A DNA stretch of 5,090 bases, taken from CAZCBJ01 sp964496705 (GTDB taxonomy: Bacteria; Chloroflexota; Anaerolineae; Anaerolineales; Anaerolineaceae). This document shows, piece after piece, positions 1-5,090 of this stretch. A program made the position numbers and the translations under genes. Positions within the stretch are counted from its first letter, which is position 1, and each line of letters starts with the position of its first letter. Below the pieces are notes generated by a model. It had not been told where the DNA came from. It saw only the letters and a list, made by a program, of their open reading frames with translations, and searched no databases. The stretch is taken from NCBI GenBank assembly GCA_964496705.1, contig CAZCBJ010000257.1:1-5090 (forward strand). The letters are read 5' to 3'.

Positions 1-179
1 AGCGCAAACTGGTTGGCACGCTGAGCGCCGATCAGATCGGCTCCACCGCCCGCCGCGAGATCGAATCCATGTCCGGTCGCCGTGTATATCTGGAATTGCG
101 CGTCAAAACCGACCGCAACTGGCGCAACAACCCCGATTCGCTGCGCTGGCTTGGTTATACCCGCAGGAAAGAGAAGTGA
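1..179 (+). CDS. era: GTPase Era, C-terminal fragment (KH domain)
   Basis: This is the 3' end of a gene that begins outside the window; the frame starts at base 3 and gives 58 residues before TGA at 177-179. Era is a membrane-associated GTPase that binds the 3' end of 16S rRNA and helps mature the 30S subunit. Only the C-terminal half of the KH domain is visible. It carries the family pattern IG-x2-AR-x-EIE (residues 12-21 of the fragment), then GRRVYLELRVK, a WR pair (40-41) and the closing LGY (50-52), followed by a short basic tail. The KH GxxG loop, usually GKGG six to nine residues before the IG pair, is not recognisable here: that stretch reads LVGT. The G domain and its nucleotide-binding motifs lie outside the window, so GTPase function cannot be judged. 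The identification rests on the KH pattern and is firm for so short a piece. Confidence 0.9.
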   Translation, partial: RKLVGTLSADQIGSTARREIESMSGRRVYLELRVKTDRNWRNNPDSLRWLGYTRRKEK

Positions 180-184
180 TTTCC

Positions 185-1057
185 TCAGCGCTTGGCCAGC
201 GGCCTGAAACCCTCGCCCAACGCCTCATGAGCTGTTCCGATCACCATGAACGCGCTCGGGTCGGCTTCGCGTACCATTTCCTTGAGCTGGTTGACCTCTG
301 AGCGGGTGATCACGCAGTAGACGGCTGTGCGCGCGTCGCCGGTGTAGGCTCCCGTTCCCGGCAGGAAGGTCGCCCCGCGTTCCAGCAGGTTGAGGATTTT
401 ATCTGCCACCGCATGCGGATGGTTGGTGATGATGATCGCCGTGCGGAAGATGCCGCTGCCCTCTGAAACGCTCTCGGCAGCCAGACCGCTGACATAGATC
501 ACCACCAGCCCGTAGAGCGCCTTTTCCCAGCCGAATGCGAATCCGCCCGCCAGCACCACCAACGTGTCGGTGAGCATGTAGGCCTGCGCAATTGGGATGC
601 CCAGGCGGTGGTTGAGGATGCGCCCCAGGATGTCGCTGCCTCCGCTGGTTCCCTGCCCGCGATACACCAGCCCCAGCCCAATGCCCAGGGTGATCCCGCC
701 GAACAGGCAGTTGAGCACCAGGTCGTTGGTGATGCCCTCCAGCGGCAGGAACAGAGCTAGGAAATCGGTCAGAAAGGAGAAGGCAGCGATGGCCAGCGCG
801 GTGCGCAAAGCAAAACGCGGGCCGCCCAGGAAGCGCCAGCCCAGGAAGAAGAGCGGGACGTTGCCCAGGAACACCATCAGACCGATTGGCCAATGGGTGT
901 AAAAGTTGATGATTTGCGCCGCGCCACTCACCCCGCCGCTGACCAGCAGCGCCGGGATGAGGAACAGGCGCAGCGACAGGGCCTGCACCAGCCCGCCCAG
1001 CAGAATCAGGCTGTAATCCTGGACGGTGCGCCAGGTGATTTTGTGTTTTGCGCTCAT
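185..1057 (-). CDS. YitT family membrane protein (DUF161 + DUF2179)
   Basis: A 290-residue integral membrane protein of the YitT family, whose biochemical role is not established; some members are treated as possible transporters. The N-terminal part (about residues 15-195) holds five to six hydrophobic segments. It shows family motifs: FLIPALLVSGGVSG near 32-45, GQGTSGGSDILGRIL at 134-148, and a YGLVVIYVSGLAAE helix at 182-195. The soluble C-terminal DUF2179 domain (about 205-284) has AIIITNHP, RGATFLPGTGAYTG and DPSAFMVIG with a closing GEGF, all typical. Length is normal. The start overlaps the mannosidase stop as ATGA (1054-1057), with a GGAGG four bases upstream (1062-1066, inside the mannosidase gene), so translation is probably coupled. 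No separate promoter was seen. The gene ends five bases from the stop of era on the other strand. Confidence 0.93.
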   Translation of the reverse strand: MSAKHKITWRTVQDYSLILLGGLVQALSLRLFLIPALLVSGGVSGAAQIINFYTHWPIGLMVFLGNVPLFFLGWRFLGGPRFALRTALAIAAFSFLTDFLALFLPLEGITNDLVLNCLFGGITLGIGLGLVYRGQGTSGGSDILGRILNHRLGIPIAQAYMLTDTLVVLAGGFAFGWEKALYGLVVIYVSGLAAESVSEGSGIFRTAIIITNHPHAVADKILNLLERGATFLPGTGAYTGDARTAVYCVITRSEVNQLKEMVREADPSAFMVIGTAHEALGEGFRPLAKR

Positions 1058-3480
1058 GCTGCCTCCAGAGGACGTTCCAATAAGTCTGTTTCAACCGAAC
1101 GCCCACCTGCCGCGCGCGGTAGGTGGAAGGTTTTGATCTCGCCGGGCTTGAACTGCGCCTGGATTTCGATTTGCAGCGCAGCCACACGGATGGTTGCCAG
1201 GGTCGGCTGCGCGCTGGTCTCATAAGCGCGCAGGATCAGCCCGTCCCCCGCCTGGCTTTGCTTGAGGACGCTGACCAGAATATTCTCCGGCTCCGCAGCC
1301 GCGAAGGATGCGCTCAACGGCAACCTGCCCGCGTGGCAGGCGGCCTGCAGCGCGAACGGCGGCTGGTTGAACTCCGCCGCCCGCCGCGCGAGATGGATTT
1401 CACGCCAATCCTCCGCGTGGGGCAGGAGGGCATAGGCGAACTCCTGACGCCCCTGATCCATGTATACATACGGGATGTCGGCTTGCAACTGGTAAGGGTT
1501 GTGGTGCGAATAGACCGGGCTGCGCAGCACGGTCATGCACAGCGTGCTGCCCTGCGCATCGAAAGAATATTTGCCGTCGTTCAACAGGCAAAAGCCGCCT
1601 CCAACTCCGCTCAAGTCCACCCAGCCCTGCCCACATTCCTCCTCGCCATTGACCGGGCGCTCGACACTGCCGTAGGCGGTCTCAAACCTGGCGCCGGGTT
1701 GACTCAGCCGCCCGGGGAAGGTCAGCTTGAGCAGCCGGTGCTGCTCATACCAATCCACCTCGGCGTGGACGAAGACCTGCGGCAGCCCGGCGACCAGCGT
1801 GAACACCTGGGTCAACCTGGAATTTTCGTAGCTACTTACGGCGCGCAGGCTGGCGCGCAGCGGGCCGCTTTCCAGCAGACGCACCTCGGCGTTGCCAAAT
1901 GCGCCGGCCCGGTCGGCATACCCGCGAACATCGTGGCTCCACGTGTCGCTTAAATCCGCCATCACCAGCGCTTCGGCGGCTGCGCCTGCGAACACCTCCA
2001 CACCCCGCCGCTTGTCCAACAGGCTGGCAATGCATCCGCTGTGCGGGTCAATTTCGAGACGGATAAATTCGTTCTCGATGCAGGCGGGGCTGGCGTGGAT
2101 CACGCCGGGCGGTGGGGCTGGTTCGGGGCTGCCGTTTTCGCTCAGGCGGTAAACCTGATAACCCAGGGCGGGCAGTTCGGCCAAAAAGCAGAAGCGCGTG
2201 CGCCAGGCTGCCTCGGCCTCTGCTTGGACGAGCTGGATGGGAACCGCCCGACCGGCTGCGTCCCGCAGGCGGCTGCCCTCCTCCAGATGACCCACTTCGA
2301 TTTCCATCGCGCAGGTCAACGGCCAGGGGTGGGGATTGAATACGATGTAGGGGCGGGTTTGCGCTTCGGGTGGGATGTCCACCGCCAGGGCCAGCGACTG
2401 GGCGGCGAAGGCGGTTTGACGGTCGGCAGTAGAGATCACCTCAGCCAACTGCTGCTCGGCCTGCCGGCAGGCGCTGGGGATGCTGGTGCCGCCCAGCGTG
2501 TCGTGAAACTGGTTGAAGAGCAGTTGCTTCCAGGCTGTTTCCAATGCCTGGGCTGGATAGGTCAGACCATTTAACACGGCTGCCAGGCTGGACATTTTTT
2601 CGGCGGTCAGCAGGGCGTGTTCGGCTTTGCGCACCCCGCGCTTGATGCCTGAGTGAGCCGCATAGCAGCCGCGCGCATGATGCTGCAGCTCCTCTGCCAC
2701 TGTGGGCAGCGACTCCCCGTGCTGGCGAACGTTTTCGAAGAATGCGTCCAGCGAGCTGAAGGTCAGCCGCGGCAGGGATGGGTCGTTCTGCAAGCGGTGC
2801 AGGTTCCCGATGTTCTGGATGGTCGGCCCACCACCGTGATTGCCCACGCCGTAGAAGCAGAGCATGTCCTCCAGCGGTGGGACGATCTCATTGGCGCAGT
2901 CGAGCACGTGCCCGTCAAGCTCCGTGAACCAGGTGGCGTAGGTGTTCACCAGGCGGCAGGTGAGCACGCGCGAACCGTCGGCTGATTGCCACCAGAAGGC
3001 GCGCCCGGGCAGCTCCTTCTCGTGTTCCTGCGGGCGCATGAAGACATAATTTGACAGCCCACTTTTCACCAGGATTTGTGGTAGGCTGGCGTTGTGCCCG
3101 AAGCTGTCCACGTTGTAGCCCACCTGCGCCGTGCGCCCGAAGTGTTGCAAGAAGAAGTGCTGCCCGTATAACCCCTGGCGCACGAAAGATTCCCCGTGCG
3201 GGATATTGCAATCCGGCTCCAGCCACCACCCGCCCGCCAGATGCCAGCGCCCCTCCGCCACCCGCTGCCGGATCTCGGCGAACATGGGCGGATCGATTTT
3301 TGCCACCCAGTCATAAAACGCTGCCGAGCTGGCGGTGAAAGTGAAATCGGGATACTCGCGCATGCGCTCCAGCGCCGAGCGGAAGGTGGCGAACACTTCC
3401 GCCAATCCCTCCGTCCAGGTCCACAGCCAGACCGGGTCAATATGCGCGTTGCCGATGAGGTGGATGGTGGATGAGGTCAT
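1054..3480 (-). CDS. GH38 family alpha-mannosidase, cytoplasmic
   Basis: An 808-residue glycoside hydrolase of family 38, which are zinc-dependent retaining enzymes that cleave alpha-linked mannose. Numbering is from the chosen start. The catalytic domain (about 5-270) opens with the metal-binding H-x-D in AHIDPVWLW (H13, D15). It continues with GWWLEPDCNIP (84-94) and YNVDSFGHN, where D125 is the expected nucleophile and zinc ligand, and then GNHGGGPT (213-220). The helical middle domain (about 273-355) includes QFHDTLGGTS, with H326 the expected fourth zinc ligand and D327 beside it. Beta-sandwich C-terminal domains follow (about 375-800), with LNDGKYSF and FAYALLPH. All catalytic residues are present. 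A DxGxHxF motif late in the protein has Q679 where I expect His. There is no signal peptide, so the enzyme acts on imported or internal glycans. The frame runs 20 codons further up, to 3540, but only the start at 3480 has a Shine-Dalgarno, and the extra residues precede the family's first strand. The exact linkage specificity cannot be told. Confidence 0.93.
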   Translation of the reverse strand: MTSSTIHLIGNAHIDPVWLWTWTEGLAEVFATFRSALERMREYPDFTFTASSAAFYDWVAKIDPPMFAEIRQRVAEGRWHLAGGWWLEPDCNIPHGESFVRQGLYGQHFFLQHFGRTAQVGYNVDSFGHNASLPQILVKSGLSNYVFMRPQEHEKELPGRAFWWQSADGSRVLTCRLVNTYATWFTELDGHVLDCANEIVPPLEDMLCFYGVGNHGGGPTIQNIGNLHRLQNDPSLPRLTFSSLDAFFENVRQHGESLPTVAEELQHHARGCYAAHSGIKRGVRKAEHALLTAEKMSSLAAVLNGLTYPAQALETAWKQLLFNQFHDTLGGTSIPSACRQAEQQLAEVISTADRQTAFAAQSLALAVDIPPEAQTRPYIVFNPHPWPLTCAMEIEVGHLEEGSRLRDAAGRAVPIQLVQAEAEAAWRTRFCFLAELPALGYQVYRLSENGSPEPAPPPGVIHASPACIENEFIRLEIDPHSGCIASLLDKRRGVEVFAGAAAEALVMADLSDTWSHDVRGYADRAGAFGNAEVRLLESGPLRASLRAVSSYENSRLTQVFTLVAGLPQVFVHAEVDWYEQHRLLKLTFPGRLSQPGARFETAYGSVERPVNGEEECGQGWVDLSGVGGGFCLLNDGKYSFDAQGSTLCMTVLRSPVYSHHNPYQLQADIPYVYMDQGRQEFAYALLPHAEDWREIHLARRAAEFNQPPFALQAACHAGRLPLSASFAAAEPENILVSVLKQSQAGDGLILRAYETSAQPTLATIRVAALQIEIQAQFKPGEIKTFHLPRAAGGRSVETDLLERPLEAA
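1062..1066 (-). promoter_or_regulatory. Shine-Dalgarno of the YitT gene, inside the mannosidase gene
   Basis: The minus strand reads GGAGG, then CAGC, then ATG. The spacing of four bases is slightly short but usable. Together with the ATGA stop/start overlap it supports re-initiation by ribosomes finishing the mannosidase. Confidence 0.7.
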
Positions 3481-3488
3481 GGGAATAT

Positions 3489-3493
3489 TCCTT
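3489..3493 (-). promoter_or_regulatory. Shine-Dalgarno deciding the mannosidase start
   Basis: The minus strand reads AAAAGGA, eight bases before the ATG at 3478-3480. The upstream ATG at 3538-3540 is preceded by GTCCGGATTTTT, which has no ribosome-binding purine run. This favours the shorter 808-residue protein. Confidence 0.75.
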
Positions 3494-3502
3494 TTCTTGG
3501 AA

Positions 3503-3531
3503 ATTGTACCGATCTGTGAAGTGCGTGTTTC
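3503..3531 (-). promoter_or_regulatory. Probable promoter of the mannosidase-YitT operon
   Basis: On the minus strand TACAAT (3503-3508) matches the -10 consensus at five of six positions. Seventeen bases upstream lies GAAACA (3526-3531), a weak -35 with three of six matches. Transcription would begin near 3496, leaving a leader of about 16 bases that contains the AAGGA. The promoter sits inside the longer version of the open frame, so it independently argues against the upstream start. The weak -35 would suit activator dependence. Confidence 0.45.
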
Positions 3532-3549
3532 GTCTTCCATAAAAATCCG

Positions 3550-3608
3550 GACTGACAGTTGAGCGAAGGCTCCTTAGCCGACTGACAATCCAAAACGAAT
3601 AACCGACA
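3550..3608. repeat. Three phased copies of a TGTCRGTY octamer, possible operator sites
   Basis: GACTGACA occurs at 3550-3557 and again, identically, at 3580-3587. A related AACCGACA lies at 3601-3608. On the minus strand these read TGTCAGTC, TGTCAGTC and TGTCGGTT. The spacings are 30 and 21 bases, close to three and two helical turns, so a protein could meet them on one face of the DNA. The nearest copy is about 19 bases upstream of the proposed mannosidase -35 box. Between the first two copies are short overlapping inverted repeats, GAGC-GAAG-GCTC (3561-3572) and GGCT-CCTT-AGCC (3569-3580). No regulator gene is in view; function is inferred only from position and repetition. Confidence 0.4.
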
Positions 3609-3643
3609 ACTTTTCTGCCGGGCTATTTTATCGCACTTTCAAG

Positions 3644-3649
3644 TATAAT
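3644..3649 (+). promoter_or_regulatory. TATAAT -10 box of the MATE gene, leaderless arrangement
   Basis: A perfect TATAAT ends ten bases before the ATG at 3659. A start point the usual seven or so bases downstream falls at about 3656-3658, leaving almost no leader. No -35 box is recognisable at 16-18 bases upstream (the region reads GGCTAT), and there is no TG extension. The bases between box and ATG (CACCCGGTT) hold no Shine-Dalgarno. Confidence 0.6.
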
Positions 3650-3658
3650 CACCCGGTT

Positions 3659-5014
3659 ATGAAATTTGACCGCGAGTATTTCCAGGGCATCTTCCGCATC
3701 GGTCTGCCCATCATCATCCAGAACTTGGTGCTTTCGGCCCTCAACCTGGTGGATGTGTTGATGATTGGGCAGTTGGGCGAGGTGAGTGTGGCATCGGTGG
3801 GGCTGGGCAACCAGGTCACCTTTTTGCAGTTCTTCCTGATCTTCGGCGTCACCAGCGGCTGCGCGGTGTTCGCCGCGCAATTCTGGGGCAGGAAAGATGT
3901 CGTCAGTGTGCGCAAGGTGCTGGGTATCGCGGTTTCCATGGCCGGGCTTGGCAGCCTGTTGTTCACGCTGTTGGCAGTGGGTTTTCCGCGTTTTGCGCTG
4001 GGCATTTACTCCCGCGATCCGGCGGTCATTGACCTGGGCAGCCAGTACCTGCGCATCGTCGGTCTGTGCTACCCCTTTATCGCCATCACCTTCAGCCATG
4101 CCTCGGTGCTGCGCTCCACCGGCAACGTGCGCCTGCCGATGGTCACCGGCATCATCGCCCTGGGCTTGAAGACTCTGCTGACCTACGGGCTGGTGTTTGG
4201 GCATTTTGGAATGCCGCAAATGGGGCTTCCCGGCGCTGCGATCTCCACCGTCATCGCCCGCGTGCTCGAATCGGTGCTGCTGGTCAGCGCGGTGCATATC
4301 TTCCGCACGCCGGCGGCTGCCAGGCTGTCCGAGATGTTCGCCTTCAGCCGCGCCTTTCTGTTCAGTGTGTTGAAAACCTCGCTGCCGGTGCTTTATAATG
4401 AAATGCTCTGGTCACTGGGGATCACCACCTACAACGCCATCTTTGCCCGCATCGGCACCGAAGCCATCGCTGCGATGAACATCAGCTCTTCGATTGAAAA
4501 TCTGGCCTTCGTGTTGTTTATCGGCATCTCAGACGCATGCGGGATCATGATCGGCAACAGCATCGGGGCAGGCGAAGAGCAGAAAGCGTATGATTACGCC
4601 CGCCGCACGCTGCTGCTCGGCACACTGGGGGCGATGGCCATGGGCGGGGTGGTCTATCTGCTCTCCGGCTATTTGCTGGAGCTTTATAAAGTGTCGCCGC
4701 AGGTGTTGGACTACGCTCACAAGGCCTTGATGGTGGTCAGCGGTTGTTTGTGGATCCGGGTCAATAACATGATGATCGTGGTCGGCGTGCTGCGCGCCGG
4801 CGGGGATACGCGCTTCGGTTTTCTCCTGGACGCCGGCACGGTGTGGGGCGTGGGCATTCCGCTGGCGCTGCTGGGCGCTTTCGTCTTCAAGCTGCCGGTC
4901 TACTGGGTCTATCTGATGATCATGTCCGAAGAATTGACCAAGTACCTGATCGGATTGTGGCGTGTGTTCAATCGCAAGTGGATGCACGATCTGACGCATG
5001 TGGCGGCGGTGTAG
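3659..5014 (+). CDS. MATE family efflux transporter
   Basis: A complete 451-residue polytopic membrane protein of the multidrug and toxic compound extrusion family, which exports cationic drugs or metabolites in exchange for Na+ or H+. Length and about twelve hydrophobic segments fit the family. The first half begins with a proline-containing helix (GLPIIIQN, 15-22), then VDVLMIGQLGE (31-41), LRSTGNVRLP (151-160) and GLPGAAISTVIAR (189-201). The second half repeats the fold, with TSLPVLYNEMLW (240-251) and VLRAGGDTRFGF (377-388), which mirrors the LRSTGNVRLP stretch as expected of the two-fold pseudosymmetry. EELTK (424-428) and a basic tail follow. The subfamily (NorM-, DinF- or other) and substrate cannot be decided by eye. 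The start is supported by the TATAAT just upstream; there is no Shine-Dalgarno, so the message is probably leaderless. The gene is divergent from the mannosidase with 178 bases between starts. Confidence 0.93.
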   Translation: MKFDREYFQGIFRIGLPIIIQNLVLSALNLVDVLMIGQLGEVSVASVGLGNQVTFLQFFLIFGVTSGCAVFAAQFWGRKDVVSVRKVLGIAVSMAGLGSLLFTLLAVGFPRFALGIYSRDPAVIDLGSQYLRIVGLCYPFIAITFSHASVLRSTGNVRLPMVTGIIALGLKTLLTYGLVFGHFGMPQMGLPGAAISTVIARVLESVLLVSAVHIFRTPAAARLSEMFAFSRAFLFSVLKTSLPVLYNEMLWSLGITTYNAIFARIGTEAIAAMNISSSIENLAFVLFIGISDACGIMIGNSIGAGEEQKAYDYARRTLLLGTLGAMAMGGVVYLLSGYLLELYKVSPQVLDYAHKALMVVSGCLWIRVNNMMIVVGVLRAGGDTRFGFLLDAGTVWGVGIPLALLGAFVFKLPVYWVYLMIMSEELTKYLIGLWRVFNRKWMHDLTHVAAV

Positions 5015-5090
5015 ACTTCGGTTTTTGGTTCAAAATTTTCAGTATTTGGCTATCAATGACAATAAGAAAGCAGGATCTGAGGAATTTGCT
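5015..5090. other. Downstream intergenic tail, no supported gene
   Basis: This 76-base stretch is clearly richer in A and T than the rest of the window. It has a T5 run (5022-5026) and an AAAATTTT palindrome, but no GC-rich stem before a T-run, so no intrinsic terminator can be called for the MATE gene. An ATG at 5056 opens a frame of only 11 codons to the window edge. Confidence 0.4.

Noticed and set aside
399..1223. Long minus-strand open frame (274 codons) across the YitT gene and the mannosidase end
   Set aside because: It is an out-of-frame shadow with low-complexity Pro/His/Arg/Gly composition; both real genes have clear family motifs in their own frames.
1524..1550. Perfect 8-base inverted repeat GCAGCACG / CGTGCTGC with an 11-base loop
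   Set aside because: It lies inside the mannosidase coding sequence with no T-run, and such stems are common by chance in GC-rich genes.
1123..1953. Plus-strand open frame (276 codons) antisense to the mannosidase
   Set aside because: There are no recognisable motifs, the composition is typical of a GC-rich antisense frame, and the opposite strand is a fully conserved enzyme.
3623..4297. Long minus-strand open frame (224 codons) antisense to the MATE gene
   Set aside because: The translation is rich in His, Gln, Asp and Ala with no domain or hydrophobic pattern. It mirrors the codon bias of the MATE gene on the other strand.
5015..5050. T5 run and AAAATTTT palindrome after the MATE stop as a terminator
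   Set aside because: There is no GC-rich stem before the T-run, and the palindrome is too weak to act as a terminator hairpin.
5056..5090. ATG opening an 11-codon frame (MTIRKQDLRNL) at the window edge
   Set aside because: It is too short to judge, with no Shine-Dalgarno and no convincing -10 box close by; it could be a real gene start but is unsupported.

Overview
This GC-rich window looks like an ordinary chromosomal segment from a bacterium, most likely Chloroflexota (Anaerolineae-like). That placement is an inference. It rests on general protein character, on the lack of a Shine-Dalgarno before the MATE gene, and on a TATAAT box set directly against that gene's ATG, an arrangement I associate with that phylum. 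No mobile element, CRISPR array, rRNA or tRNA was seen.

Layout, left to right. (1) Bases 1-179, plus strand: the last 58 codons of the GTPase Era, covering its rRNA-binding KH domain. (2) Bases 185-1057, minus strand: a YitT/DUF161-DUF2179 membrane protein that converges on era with a 5-base gap. (3) Bases 1054-3480, minus strand: a cytoplasmic GH38 alpha-mannosidase, whose stop codon overlaps the YitT start in ATGA; the two form a translationally coupled operon. The open frame extends to 3540, but the Shine-Dalgarno and a probable promoter favour the start at 3480. (4) Bases 3481-3658: the divergent control region, with a probable mannosidase promoter, three copies of a TGTCRGTY-like octamer, and the TATAAT box of the next gene. 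(5) Bases 3659-5014, plus strand: a complete 451-residue MATE-family efflux transporter, probably read from a leaderless mRNA. (6) Bases 5015-5090: an AT-richer tail with no supported gene or terminator.

How the genes may work together: the mannosidase would trim alpha-mannosides inside the cell. The coupled YitT protein, whose transported substrate (if any) is unknown, may serve the same process. The MATE pump is divergent and may share the intergenic regulatory sites. Nothing here amounts to a clearly new system. The points most worth a second look are the mannosidase-YitT coupling, the phased octamers, the leaderless MATE start and the degenerate KH loop in Era.
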